35,252 nucleotides of DNA, taken from assembly GCA_030529185.1 (NCBI GenBank), contig JAUMXI010000017.1, positions 1 through 35,252 of the forward strand, read 5' to 3'. Position numbers and translations under genes: made by a program. This DNA is from Flavobacteriaceae bacterium. Its GTDB lineage: Bacteria; Bacteroidota; Bacteroidia; Flavobacteriales; Weeksellaceae. Under the pieces are notes generated by a model that saw only the letters and a program-made list of their open reading frames with translations, ran no database searches and was not told where the DNA came from. Of the stretch, positions 8,335 through 16,636 are shown piece after piece. The number at the start of each line of letters is the position of its first letter. Within the stretch, counting starts at the first letter, position 1.

Positions 8335-9192
8335 TTATCCTTTCTTCAATGCTTCTGCACCAGAAACGATTTCCAAAATCTCATTCGTAATCGCTGCTTG
8401 ACGAGCTTTGTTATAGAATATTACCAATTCGTTTTTCAATGCTTTGGCGTTATCTGTAGCTTTGTGCATTGCCGTCATCCTTGCTCCGTGTTCTGAAGCA
8501 ATAGAATCTAAGACAGCTTTATAAACTTGAGTTTTGATAGATTTAGGAATTAATGTTTCCAAAATCGTTTCTTTGTTTGGCTCAAAAATATAGTCAGATT
8601 CCGTTTCTTCTTCTGCCCTCTCTGGCATTGTTATTGGCAAAAGTTTTTCTGTAATTACTCTTTGAGTAGCAGCATTAACAAATTGATTATAAACCAAATA
8701 AACTTCATCAAATTTTTCTTCCTTGAAATCTGACATTACTCCGTTTGTCAATTTAGCAATTGCTTCAAAACTCAAACTATCATAAATAGAACTTTGATTA
8801 CTATAAACAGTTTTTGTTTTTCTAATAGAATCAAAAACTTTTTTACCAACAGTAAGCACTTCTATCTCTACCTCTTCATTTTCTTTATAATTTGCATTCA
8901 ATTCTTTGATAACAGATGAATTAAACGCACCTGCCAAACCTCTATTAGAAGAGATAGCAATATAAAGAATCTTTTTCACTTCTCTTTTTTGAGCGTATTC
9001 TGATAAGTTTCCTTCTCCTGTACTTACTTTCTCAATAAGCTCTTGAAGTTTTTCAGAATAAGGTCTAAGCATCGTAATGGCATCTTGTGCTTTTTTGAGT
9101 TTCGCTGCGGAAACCATTTTCATCGCACTAGTAATCTGCATCGTAGATGATATAGATGTGATTCTGCCTCTAATCTCCTTTAAATTCGCCAT
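8335..9192 (-). CDS. atpG: ATP synthase F1 subunit gamma
   Basis: Gamma is the central rotor shaft that couples proton flow through Fo to the catalytic alpha3beta3 head. The 285-aa protein has the conserved N-terminal coiled-coil helix (MANLKEIRGRITSISSTMQI, then TSAMKMVSAAKL) and the C-terminal helix containing EHGARMTAMHKATDNA and the ending EILEIVSGAEAL. The middle part, including SSNRGLAGAFNS near residue 82, is the usual Rossmann-like domain. It is the last gene of the atp operon in this window. Unlike the Escherichia coli order it is not followed by atpD and atpC. A strong hairpin lies in the 67-base gap between atpA and atpG. Confidence 0.96.
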   Translation of the reverse strand: MANLKEIRGRITSISSTMQITSAMKMVSAAKLKKAQDAITMLRPYSEKLQELIEKVSTGEGNLSEYAQKREVKKILYIAISSNRGLAGAFNSSVIKELNANYKENEEVEIEVLTVGKKVFDSIRKTKTVYSNQSSIYDSLSFEAIAKLTNGVMSDFKEEKFDEVYLVYNQFVNAATQRVITEKLLPITMPERAEEETESDYIFEPNKETILETLIPKSIKTQVYKAVLDSIASEHGARMTAMHKATDNAKALKNELVIFYNKARQAAITNEILEIVSGAEALKKG

Positions 9193-9212
9193 TTGATAAA
9201 CTTATATTTAGC

Positions 9213-9251
9213 AAGATTAAGAATTCTCATTTCACAAGAACTCTTAATCTT
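9213..9251 (-). other. Intercistronic RNA hairpin between atpA and atpG
   Basis: Arms 9213-9227 and 9237-9251 form a 15-bp stem with a 9-nt loop; the single C/A mismatch on the plus strand is a G-U pair in the minus-strand transcript. No T tract follows on the minus strand, so it does not look like a terminator. Sitting right after the atpA stop, it could protect the 3' end of a processed upstream mRNA segment. That role is inference. Confidence 0.7.
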
Positions 9252-9259
9252 AATTTTTA

Positions 9260-10837
9260 TTAATTATACTTTGCTACTAATTCCAATGCTACTTTTCTCA
9301 ACACATCAGTCAAATCTTTGTCAATTTTCCCTGCTTTAAGGGCTGACATTACTTCAGGATGCACTGATTTCAATATATCAACATACTCTTTTTGGAATGC
9401 TCTAACTTTTGCTACAGGAATATCTTTCAACAAGTTTTCTGTTCCTGCATAAATCATCGCTACTTGGTCTTCCACAGGGAGTGGTGAATTCACTGGTTGC
9501 TTCAAGATTTCCACATTCTTCTCTCCTTTAGAGATAACAGCCAAAGTAGCTGCATCAAGGTCTGAACCAAATTTAGCAAACGCCTCCAATTCTTTATACT
9601 GAGCTTGGTCAAGTTTCAATGTCCCAGAAACTTTTTTCATTGATTTGATTTGAGCATTACCCCCTACACGAGATACTGAAATCCCCACATTAATCGCTGG
9701 ACGCACCCCAGAGTTAAACAAATCAGACTCCAAGAAAATCTGTCCATCTGTAATGGAAATCACATTGGTAGGAATATATGCAGATACATCCCCTGCTTGA
9801 GTTTCAATAATAGGAAGAGCCGTTAATGAACCTCCACCTTTTACCATTGGTTTTAAAGCCTCTGGCAAGTCATTCATTTGAGAAGCAATAGTATCATCTT
9901 TAATAATTTTTGCAGCTCTCTCCAACAATCTTGAATGCAAGTAGAACACATCCCCTGGGTAAGCTTCACGCCCTGGTGGTCTTCTCAATAGAAGAGAAAG
10001 CTCACGATAAGCCACCGCTTGTTTAGACAAATCATCATAAACAATCAATGCTGGGCGACCTGTATCTCTAAAATACTCCCCAATTGCCGCACCTGCCATA
10101 GGAGCATACACCTGCATCGGCGAAGGGTCAGAAGCATTTGCAGCTACTACAACAGTGTAAGCCATTGCTCCTTTTTCCTCTAATGTTCTTACAATTTGTG
10201 CTACTGTAGAACCTTTTTGCCCTACTGCAACATATACACAGAATACAGGTTCTCCTGCATCATAGAATTCTTTTTGATTAAGAATAGTATCAATCGCTAC
10301 GGTAGTTTTACCCGTTTGTCTATCTCCAATAATCAACTCCCTTTGTCCTCTTCCGATTGGAATCATAGAGTCAATCGCTACGATACCTGTTTGCAAAGGT
10401 TCATTTACAGGCTGACGATAGATAACCCCTGGTGCTTTTCTTTCCAAAGGCATTTCATACAAATCACCTGTGATAACTCCTTTGCCATCAATAGGATTAC
10501 CTAATGTATCCACCACTCTTCCCAAAAGCCCCTCTCCTACTTTAATAGAAGAAATTCTATTGGTTCTATTTACGGTATCTCCTTCTTTTACTTTTTTCGA
10601 TTCACCAAGAAGGGCTACCCCTACATTATCTTCTTCAAGATTCAATACTATCCCCTCAACTCCACTTTCAAACTTCACCAATTCTCCATATTGCACATTC
10701 TCTAAACCATAGATACGAGCAATACCATCTCCTACTTGTAATACCGTTCCTACTTCCTCTACATTGGATTGAGTATCAAAATTCGCTAATTGTTGTTTTA
10801 ATATTGCAGATACTTCTGCTGGATTTATTCCTGCCAT
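9260..10837 (-). CDS. atpA: ATP synthase F1 subunit alpha
   Basis: Alpha forms the non-catalytic nucleotide sites of the F1 head, three copies per enzyme. The 525-aa protein has the N-terminal beta-barrel (around residues 25-95), the P-loop GDRQTGKT at residues 171-178, the segment [21 protein letters not shown], and the [13 protein letters not shown] motif with the arginine that reaches into the neighbouring catalytic site. Length and motifs are standard. It lies 17 bases after atpH and is followed by a 15-bp hairpin and then atpG. No anomalies are seen. Confidence 0.98.
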   Translation of the reverse strand: MAGINPAEVSAILKQQLANFDTQSNVEEVGTVLQVGDGIARIYGLENVQYGELVKFESGVEGIVLNLEEDNVGVALLGESKKVKEGDTVNRTNRISSIKVGEGLLGRVVDTLGNPIDGKGVITGDLYEMPLERKAPGVIYRQPVNEPLQTGIVAIDSMIPIGRGQRELIIGDRQTGKTTVAIDTILNQKEFYDAGEPVFCVYVAVGQKGSTVAQIVRTLEEKGAMAYTVVVAANASDPSPMQVYAPMAGAAIGEYFRDTGRPALIVYDDLSKQAVAYRELSLLLRRPPGREAYPGDVFYLHSRLLERAAKIIKDDTIASQMNDLPEALKPMVKGGGSLTALPIIETQAGDVSAYIPTNVISITDGQIFLESDLFNSGVRPAINVGISVSRVGGNAQIKSMKKVSGTLKLDQAQYKELEAFAKFGSDLDAATLAVISKGEKNVEILKQPVNSPLPVEDQVAMIYAGTENLLKDIPVAKVRAFQKEYVDILKSVHPEVMSALKAGKIDKDLTDVLRKVALELVAKYN

Positions 10838-10854
10838 TTTATTGGATGTTTTTA

Positions 10855-11394
10855 CTAATTAAGTTGAAATTCTTTTCTAAGATTACTCAGCTGAGTTTTT
10901 ACAGAATTATCTATCTGTTTATCTCCTACACGAAGAACATAGCCTCCTATAAGCTCTGGGTTAATAATAGACTTCACTTGATATTCTTTTGAACTATCTA
11001 CTAAAACCGAAGATTTAACAATTTTCTCGATACTTTGAGGAGATAATTCTTCTGCCGTAGTAATTGTAAGTTTTTGCACCCCTTTCAGAGCCTCTACGCC
11101 TTCTATATATTCCTCTGCTATATTTCCTAAAAATTTTTCTCTTCCTTGTCTAATGACTAATGCAATCATATTTTGGGTGGTAGGAGAGAATTTAGAAAAA
11201 ATCTCTTTTGCTATGCTTAATTTTCGTCTTGTATCAATAATCGGCGTAGCAAAAAAACTTCTCAATTCTTTTGAATCTGAAATAATTTTTGCTACATCTT
11301 TCATTTCATTAAAGACTACCTCTATGTTATTAGTTTCTTTTGTAAAATCTAATAATCCCTGAGCATATCTTTTAGCAACTTTTATTGTACCCAT
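10855..11394 (-). CDS. atpH: ATP synthase F1 subunit delta
   Basis: Delta links the top of the F1 head to the peripheral stalk. The 179-aa protein begins with the typical helix motif [16 protein letters not shown] and has the conserved C-terminal segment [28 protein letters not shown]. The length is normal for the family. It follows atpF with a gap of only 4 bases and precedes atpA by 17 bases, the usual F-H-A order, so the three are probably cotranscribed and translationally close. Confidence 0.95.
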   Translation of the reverse strand: MGTIKVAKRYAQGLLDFTKETNNIEVVFNEMKDVAKIISDSKELRSFFATPIIDTRRKLSIAKEIFSKFSPTTQNMIALVIRQGREKFLGNIAEEYIEGVEALKGVQKLTITTAEELSPQSIEKIVKSSVLVDSSKEYQVKSIINPELIGGYVLRVGDKQIDNSVKTQLSNLRKEFQLN

Positions 11395-11398
11395 AAAA

Positions 11399-11887
11399 TT
11401 AATTAAGGTTTTTATTCTCTAAAAAATTCGCTACTAAACTATTTTGAGCGTCTTTGTTATCTAATTTTTGTTTCAAAATCAACTCTGCAATATCTAATGA
11501 TAAAATACTGATTTGATTTTTCATTTCCTCTACCGCTGCTGCTTTTTCCATTGCAATAGAGTGTCTTGCAGTTTCTAGCATTTTATCACCTTCTGCCTTA
11601 GCGATATCCTTAGCTTCATTGATGATTCTATCTTTCACTTCTCTCGCTTCCCTCAAGATATTATCCTTTTCAATTCTTGCTTCTTGGATAATTCTTTCAT
11701 TCTCAGCTTTTAAGTTTTGAACTTCTTCTCTCGCCAGTTTTGCTTGATTCAAAGCATCTACAATAGATGTTTCCCTTTCATTAAGAGCGTTAAGAATTGG
11801 CTTCCACGCAAACTTTGCTAAAAGAAACATCAAAGTTGCAAAAGTCAAAGTCATCCAAAAAAGTAAACCTAATCCTGGTGTTATCAT
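11399..11887 (-). CDS. atpF: ATP synthase Fo subunit b
   Basis: Subunit b is the peripheral stalk: one N-terminal membrane helix (about residues 5-26, ending FAWKPIL) followed by a long charged coiled coil rich in Glu, Lys and Ala. The 162-aa length is typical. The motif KFAWKPILNALNERE just after the membrane helix is the usual b-subunit signature. Only one b-type gene is present, so the stalk should be a homodimer. It is separated from atpE by about 100 bases that contain a strong hairpin, and is 4 bases before atpH. Confidence 0.95.
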   Translation of the reverse strand: MITPGLGLLFWMTLTFATLMFLLAKFAWKPILNALNERETSIVDALNQAKLAREEVQNLKAENERIIQEARIEKDNILREAREVKDRIINEAKDIAKAEGDKMLETARHSIAMEKAAAVEEMKNQISILSLDIAELILKQKLDNKDAQNSLVANFLENKNLN

Positions 11888-11944
11888 TATTTTATATTTT
11901 TATTTTTTTTGATTTTAAAATATTTCTTTCACAGAATTTTAAGA

Positions 11945-11979
11945 TAATCTTGGTAGAGCCAACCGCACTACCAAGATTA
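11945..11979 (-). other. Intercistronic RNA hairpin between atpE and atpF
   Basis: Perfect 12-bp inverted repeat (11945-11956 with 11968-11979) with an 11-nt loop, ten bases after the atpE stop. No T tract follows on the minus strand and the operon continues into atpF, so it is not a classical terminator. It may stabilise the upstream mRNA or cause partial termination, favouring atpE, whose product is needed in about 8-17 copies per enzyme. The role is inferred. Confidence 0.75.
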
Positions 11980-11989
11980 CATCTTTCAA

Positions 11990-12196
11990 TTACTTCATAA
12001 ATGGTGCAGAGAAGATAAGACCGATAAGTCCAGCACCTTCAATAAGACCACAAGCGATAAGCATCGCTGCTTGTACTTTATCCGCTGCTTCTGGTTGTCT
12101 TGCAATAGCATCCATTGCGTGAGAACCAATTTTAGAAATACCGAACGCTACACTCAATACTGCTACCGCGATAGCAACATAATTTAACTGTTCCAT
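11990..12196 (-). CDS. atpE: ATP synthase Fo subunit c (proteolipid)
   Basis: Subunit c forms the membrane rotor ring; each copy carries one ion in the second helix. The 68-aa hairpin protein has two hydrophobic helices joined by the conserved polar loop ARQPEA (residues 32-37). The ion-binding carboxylate is Glu53 in LIEGAGLIG. The glycine-rich packing motif of helix 1, usually GxGxGxG, reads as Ser15-x-Ala17-x-Gly19-x-Ser21 here, which could affect ring packing and copy number. The surroundings of Glu53 lack an obvious set of sodium ligands, so protons are the likely ion, but this is not certain. It lies between atpB and atpF. Confidence 0.95.
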   Translation of the reverse strand: MEQLNYVAIAVAVLSVAFGISKIGSHAMDAIARQPEAADKVQAAMLIACGLIEGAGLIGLIFSAPFMK

Positions 12197-12246
12197 GATA
12201 AAAATATTTAATGTTAAAAATTATTATTTTAAAATTCTAAATTAAT

Positions 12247-13335
12247 CTAATGTGCTTCTGCGTGTCCGTGGGCATCGTCGTGATGATGCTCTGCCACCGC
12301 CATACCAATATACAAGGCCGACAATATGGTAAATATATAAGCCTGCAATGCTGCTACCAACAACTCCAGAACAGAAACGAACAAAGCTAACGGAACAGAA
12401 ACCGCTCCTAACCCCACATTTTTAAAGATAAATATCAATGAAATGATACTCAAAATCATAATATGCCCTGCTGTAATGTTTGCCATAAGACGCATTGTTA
12501 AAGAAAATGGTTTTGTAAATATACCGATAATCTCCAAAGGAATCATAATAGGCTTCAACAACAATGGCACAGGTGGCCATAGGATATGCTTCCAAAAATC
12601 CTTATTCCCATTCAATAAGATTGTAAAAAGTGTAAATAAAGACAAAGATAATGTCACTGCTATATTTCCTGTCAAATTCGCTCCACCAGGGAAGAATGGC
12701 ACAAGTCCTAATAAGTTATTCAGCCAAATAAAGAAAAATATAGATAATAAAAACGGCATAAATTTCTTGTATTTTTTAGAACCAATATTAGGAATAGCAA
12801 TTCCATCTCTTACCAAAATCACTACTGGCTCAAATAATTTTGCCACTCCTGTAGGAACTAATGATTTCTTATAAGAATTTGCCATTGAGATAAACAACGC
12901 CAAAATGATAATTACCGAAATAAATAAAGAAAACACATTTTTAGTAATAGACAAATCGTAAAATACATTTTCCGTCCCTTTGAATAAATCTAAAACCTGT
13001 GCTCTTTCTAATCCATTTTTATTAACCAATACTCCGTGGTCCAAAGTATAGCCCTCTACTACTTCGCCGTGAGAGATCTTACTTGACATAAAGATATGCC
13101 AACCCGCATTATCTTTTACAATGATAGGCAATGGAATGGTAATATGCTTCTCGTTCTCCTCTCCCTCATTTAGTGTAGCAAGATGCCACTCGTTCGCATC
13201 ATAAATGTGGTGATTAATCAACTCTGAAGGGTTAAACTCTTTTTCTTCTCCCGCTTTATGCTCCCCTGCATAAGCCCAACCGCTTACAAAAACGAGCATC
13301 AAGGCTACAAATAATGAATAAAATTTTTGGTTCAT
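12247..13335 (-). CDS. atpB: ATP synthase Fo subunit a
   Basis: Subunit a forms the ion half-channels against the c-ring. At 362 aa it is about 90 residues longer than the Escherichia coli protein, because of an N-terminal signal-peptide-like segment (residues 1-23) and an extracytoplasmic domain of about 110 residues before the first core helix; such extended forms are usual in Bacteroidota. The essential arginine is Arg282 in FSLTMRLMANITAGH. Several membrane helices follow between residues 133 and 347, and the C-terminal tail is His-rich (residues 350-362). It is the first atp gene; a TATATTTG element lies 19 nt upstream. Identification is certain. Confidence 0.96.
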   Translation of the reverse strand: MNQKFYSLFVALMLVFVSGWAYAGEHKAGEEKEFNPSELINHHIYDANEWHLATLNEGEENEKHITIPLPIIVKDNAGWHIFMSSKISHGEVVEGYTLDHGVLVNKNGLERAQVLDLFKGTENVFYDLSITKNVFSLFISVIIILALFISMANSYKKSLVPTGVAKLFEPVVILVRDGIAIPNIGSKKYKKFMPFLLSIFFFIWLNNLLGLVPFFPGGANLTGNIAVTLSLSLFTLFTILLNGNKDFWKHILWPPVPLLLKPIMIPLEIIGIFTKPFSLTMRLMANITAGHIMILSIISLIFIFKNVGLGAVSVPLALFVSVLELLVAALQAYIFTILSALYIGMAVAEHHHDDAHGHAEAH

Positions 13336-13354
13336 TTTTATATTTATTGATTTG

Positions 13355-13362
13355 CAAATATA
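13355..13362 (-). promoter_or_regulatory. -7 promoter element of the atp operon
   Basis: The minus strand reads TATATTTG, a full match to TAnnTTTG, 19 nt before the atpB ATG in the 84-base gap behind the small membrane-protein gene. It would allow the atp genes to be transcribed independently of the upstream recO-region genes. Confidence 0.6.
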
Positions 13363-13419
13363 TTTAATTAAATTGAAGTTTAAAAGTATTTATAATTGAT
13401 TTTTATCAGATTTTTTAAA

Positions 13420-13755
13420 TTATTTTTTTTGCTCACTTAATACTGCTATATAAATAGGGATAGATAGTAATAAAAAAATTCCTGCTAAAAACAATGCCAA
13501 AGCTGCATTATCCTTAATCAGAAACATCCAAAAACCCGCCCATAAAAAGTCTTTTAGAAAATTAATCCCCATAAATCTCATCAACGCCATAGGTTTTTGT
13601 TTGAAACCTCTATATAAATAGACCACTAAGGAATTAAGTAAAACAAAAGACAAAGCTGAACCTCCTACATAAAGATAATAGTCTTCATATTGGTAAAAAT
13701 ACCAACCCACCAATACTCCTGCTAAAATGTAAAAAACCAAACTAATATTTTTCAC
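13420..13755 (-). CDS. Small multi-pass membrane protein upstream of the atp operon
   Basis: This 111-aa protein has about four hydrophobic helices and a short charged C-terminus (SEQKK). I do not recognise a named family. Its place just before atpB is where many bacteria carry AtpI-like assembly or magnesium/calcium transport proteins, so a role in ATP-synthase assembly is possible but unproven. The start is uncertain. The longest frame begins with TTG at 13800, but a TATTTTTG promoter-like element lies inside that extension, so I prefer the GTG at 13755 giving (M)KNISLVFYIL. The S4-protein gene ends upstream at 13804, so it may also be cotranscribed from there. Confidence 0.65.
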   Translation of the reverse strand: MKNISLVFYILAGVLVGWYFYQYEDYYLYVGGSALSFVLLNSLVVYLYRGFKQKPMALMRFMGINFLKDFLWAGFWMFLIKDNAALALFLAGIFLLLSIPIYIAVLSEQKK

Positions 13756-13769
13756 GGGATAAATTTTGG

Positions 13770-13777
13770 CAAAAATA
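13770..13777 (-). promoter_or_regulatory. Possible -7 element before the small membrane-protein gene
   Basis: The minus strand reads TATTTTTG, 14 nt before the GTG at 13755. The match is exact but the leader would be very short and the sequence is AT-rich, so chance occurrence is possible. Confidence 0.3.
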
Positions 13778-13803
13778 TTGAGATTTATTGTAAAAAGCAA
13801 ATT

Positions 13804-14217
13804 TTATTCGTCATCAAACTCATTCCAGTCTTCCTCAAAATGTTCCCAGCCGTCCAATTCCATAAAATCGTCCATATCTCTTCGGTCTTTTTTAGTAGGC
13901 CTTCCTTCACCTTTTTTACGATAATAATCCTGCGACAGCATTCTCGTTTTCAACAGCTCGTATTGCTCTTTTTCGGTCATATCCACAATATAAAGCGGAA
14001 CCAATTTAGCCCCAATTCTACTTTTAGGAATTTGAAGCACTTTAATTTTATAGTTGATTTGATTTTTCCTTATCTCAAGCACATCGCCCTCCTTTACTTC
14101 TCGGGAGGCTTTCACGATTTGTTCGCCGATAGAAACTCTATTTTTCTTGATTTCTTCCGCCGAAATATTTCGGGTTTTATAAAAGCGAACGCTCCACAAA
14201 AATTTATCTATTCTCAT
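13804..14217 (-). CDS. S4-domain RNA-binding protein, Hsp15 (HslR)-like
   Basis: Hsp15 in Escherichia coli binds 50S subunits carrying nascent chains and helps recycle stalled ribosomes. This 137-aa protein begins with the classic S4 domain MRIDKFLWSVRFYKTR and continues with the RNA-binding alpha-L core through VKEGDVLEIRKNQINYKIKV. The C-terminal part contains RKKGEGRPTKKDRRDMDDF, a basic segment typical of this family, and then a very acidic tail. Length matches HslR (about 130 aa). It lies 12 bases after recO on the same strand, in the unit led by the nucleotidase genes. Function is by family only. Confidence 0.88.
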   Translation of the reverse strand: MRIDKFLWSVRFYKTRNISAEEIKKNRVSIGEQIVKASREVKEGDVLEIRKNQINYKIKVLQIPKSRIGAKLVPLYIVDMTEKEQYELLKTRMLSQDYYRKKGEGRPTKKDRRDMDDFMELDGWEHFEEDWNEFDDE

Positions 14218-14229
14218 CTCAATTAAGCA

Positions 14230-14916
14230 TTAATCTGCAAAAATTTGTTTTAAAATCTCCAAAGATTTGGGCGTTTTAAAATCTGGGAAATGGCAATGAT
14301 AATACAACAAAACCGAATCTAAAAAATCACCCTTCAAAGAATTTTTAATTTTCACACTATATATATTGTCATTTTCTAAAGTCATTTGCTTCCACAAAAC
14401 TGAAATTTCCTCATTAAACAAACGATGAACCATACTTCTCTCAAAACAACCAGACTCTGGATTTAAAAAATCGCCTTCGCCTCTGAGAGGAGAAATTCCC
14501 TGTACTTTCAAAAGTTCCACTAAAAAAACAAAATGAGCCTGATAATTATAATTATTCAATTGATTTACAAATACTTCTATCGCTTGATAAATATTCTCTT
14601 GCTTTACCTCCGCTTTCAAAATATATTGTAAGAACTCTGCAGTGAAAAATGCCACCGAAGAAGCCCTTATATCACTACATTCCACTGCTTTCACCTGCTC
14701 TATCTTGCTGATATTCAATAAACCCGATTTTTGATGCTCATTTACCACAAAAGTAATTTCATTTAATGGAGATAAATAAGCTTTTTTCTTATTTTTCGCC
14801 GTATAAATTCCTTTCATAAAATAGGTCTGAAAACCCATTTCACGAGTAAAAAAATGCACAATGGCATCGTGGTCATTATACTTCATATAAGACAATAAAT
14901 AGCCCGTGATGGTCAT
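14230..14916 (-). CDS. recO: DNA repair protein RecO
   Basis: RecO helps load RecA on gapped DNA through the RecFOR pathway and anneals single strands. The 228-aa protein starts with the OB-fold segment typical of RecO (TGYLLSYMKYNDHDAIVHFFT), followed by FMKGIYTAKNKKKAYLSPLN, then a helical domain with FTAEFLQYILKAE and VFLVELLKVQGISP. The middle shows SGCFERS but no full zinc-binding cysteine set, as in many Bacteroidota. The ATG overlaps the stop of the upstream metallophosphoesterase gene in TAATG, which suggests translational coupling. Length is slightly below the usual 240 aa. Confidence 0.9.
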   Translation of the reverse strand: MTITGYLLSYMKYNDHDAIVHFFTREMGFQTYFMKGIYTAKNKKKAYLSPLNEITFVVNEHQKSGLLNISKIEQVKAVECSDIRASSVAFFTAEFLQYILKAEVKQENIYQAIEVFVNQLNNYNYQAHFVFLVELLKVQGISPLRGEGDFLNPESGCFERSMVHRLFNEEISVLWKQMTLENDNIYSVKIKNSLKGDFLDSVLLYYHCHFPDFKTPKSLEILKQIFAD

Positions 14917-15860
14917 TACGCAAGCCTTATAGTGTCATCTATCCATTGATTATTCCAAGAAATTCCCTTGATTTTTTTCTTGTCATCAAAGTAAAAATCT
15001 ATTCTCCCCAAAAGCAAACCAGCCCAACCTACTTGATTGACCAGCACATTTCTGCCTATTTTATTCTGAAACACCTTTGGTTCTGGCAAAAAAGTATGCG
15101 TATGCCCACCGAGTATCAAATCAATACCATGAGTGTGAATAGCGACTTTTTTATCAGATATTTTTTTACTCTCTGCTCCAAAATCAAATCCTAAATGCGA
15201 AAGACAAACCACCAAATCGCATTTTTTATCTTTCCTTAAAAAATCGGCATAATGCTGAGCTGTTGTTATCGGGTCTAAATATTTCGTTTCTTGATAATGT
15301 TTTTTCCCTACCAAGCCCTCTAGTTCAATTCCCAAACCAAAAACACCAATTTTAATATTTCCTTTTTTGAAGACTTTATAAGACTCTGTTTTCCCATCTA
15401 AAATAGTATTAGAAAAATCATAATTAGAGCAAATAAAAGGAAACTTAGCGTTCGGAAGGGCTTTTAGAAATCCCTCCAAACCATTGTCAAAATCGTGATT
15501 TCCCATTGTAGCCGCGTCATACTTCATCATAGACATCAGCTTAAATTCCAATTCTCCACCGAATAAATTGAAATAAGGCGTCCCCTGAAAAATATCTCCA
15601 CAATCAAACAAAAGAACATTTTTTTCCTCCTTTCTGATTTGTTCCACTAAAGTTGCTCTTCTCGCAAATCCCCCTTGGTTAGGCGTTTTGCTATTTGCAT
15701 CAAAAGGTTCTATCCTGCTATGTTGGTCGTTGGTATGTAAAATTGTAATTTTTTGAACAGAACTCCCTTCCCTTCTATTCGCCAAAAGTGAATTGGGCAA
15801 AAAAGCCGTTGCCAAAGCTCCTCCACTTAATATTTTTAAAAATTCCTTTCTATTCATCAT
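14916..15860 (-). CDS. UshA-like 5'-nucleotidase, metallophosphoesterase half
   Basis: This is the N-terminal catalytic half of a UshA-type 5'-nucleotidase/UDP-sugar hydrolase, encoded as a separate 314-aa protein. The dimetal motifs are all visible: ILHTNDQHSRIEPF, LFDCGDIFQGTP, MGNHDFDNG, VCLSHLGFD and GGHTHTFLPEP. The N-terminus reads NRKEFLKILSGGALATAFLP, resembling a twin-arginine signal but with RK instead of RR, so export by Tat or Sec is likely, to the periplasm. The partner C-terminal domain is encoded 14 bases upstream as its own lipoprotein. Together they probably dephosphorylate extracellular nucleotides for salvage. The stop overlaps the recO start. The split looks natural: both proteins have their own start and signal. 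Confidence 0.9.
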   Translation of the reverse strand: MMNRKEFLKILSGGALATAFLPNSLLANRREGSSVQKITILHTNDQHSRIEPFDANSKTPNQGGFARRATLVEQIRKEEKNVLLFDCGDIFQGTPYFNLFGGELEFKLMSMMKYDAATMGNHDFDNGLEGFLKALPNAKFPFICSNYDFSNTILDGKTESYKVFKKGNIKIGVFGLGIELEGLVGKKHYQETKYLDPITTAQHYADFLRKDKKCDLVVCLSHLGFDFGAESKKISDKKVAIHTHGIDLILGGHTHTFLPEPKVFQNKIGRNVLVNQVGWAGLLLGRIDFYFDDKKKIKGISWNNQWIDDTIRLA

Positions 15861-15874
15861 TTCAATGCTTATAA

Positions 15875-16618
15875 TTATTTTCTAAACTTCAAACGAATGT
15901 CAGTATTAGCTTTCACTTCTGGAGTTTTCTTAAAATATTCCATAAACAAATCCCGAAGTTTTACATTCGTGCGTATCAATTCTCCTTTGGCAAAAAAAGT
16001 CATATAATCCCCTCCGAGAGCCAAATAATCCGAAGTAGCGATATAATAATCTTTCCCTTTACGAGGTTCTTCTCCATTGACAAGCCCCTTAACCAACTTA
16101 TTATTTTCCACTTCTATATACAAATGAGAAACAGGATTATTTCTTTGCGTTTTTACATAATACTGAAACAAGCCCTGCATATCTTCGCCCTTCATTTTTA
16201 CAATGACCATTTCATTTTCAAAAGGCATTACTTCAAAAATATGTTTTACCAAAATATCTCCTGCTGGAATATTACTTCTAATTCCCCCAGCGTTGAGCAC
16301 CACTGCATCAATTGTAAAGCCTTTACCTTTTGCCCATTCCACCGCTCCATCATAAAGAAAATCCGACAAAACTGCTCCCAAATTGCTATTTTGCCCAGAT
16401 TTATTCAGTTCCACCGCCGTATAAGAAATTTTTTGGTTCATTTCTTTTTCCAGCTTACTTTTATAAGGCATGATAACTTTCACAAACTCATCGTTTTCAA
16501 TAATTTCCTGAGCTACAGAAATGTTTTTTTTCGCCTCCACTCCCGTAAGTTGTAAAGCCGAACCACACGCCATCAATATTGACAAGGCTCCAACCGATAA
16601 ATAATACTTAACCTTCAT
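15875..16618 (-). CDS. UshA-like 5'-nucleotidase, C-terminal substrate-binding half (lipoprotein)
   Basis: This 247-aa protein is the 5'-nucleotidase C-terminal domain, which binds the nucleotide base and closes over the metal site of its partner. Family motifs are NAGGIRSNIPAGDI, FEVMPFENEMVIVKMKG and DYLALGGDYMTFF. It begins with a lipoprotein signal ending LMAC (Cys18), so it is probably anchored in a membrane facing the periplasm. I chose the ATG at 16618. The frame extends to a TTG at 16639, but that TTG is part of the TATATTTG promoter element, so it cannot be the start. It leads the unit that continues through the metallophosphoesterase half, recO and the S4 protein. Confidence 0.88.
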   Translation of the reverse strand: MKVKYYLSVGALSILMACGSALQLTGVEAKKNISVAQEIIENDEFVKVIMPYKSKLEKEMNQKISYTAVELNKSGQNSNLGAVLSDFLYDGAVEWAKGKGFTIDAVVLNAGGIRSNIPAGDILVKHIFEVMPFENEMVIVKMKGEDMQGLFQYYVKTQRNNPVSHLYIEVENNKLVKGLVNGEEPRKGKDYYIATSDYLALGGDYMTFFAKGELIRTNVKLRDLFMEYFKKTPEVKANTDIRLKFRK

Positions 16619-16636
16619 TTTCAAATAAAATATGGG

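Noticed and set aside
12443-12874. Open frame of 143 codons on the plus strand opposite atpB
   Set aside because: Antisense to a clear ATP synthase gene and without recognisable features.
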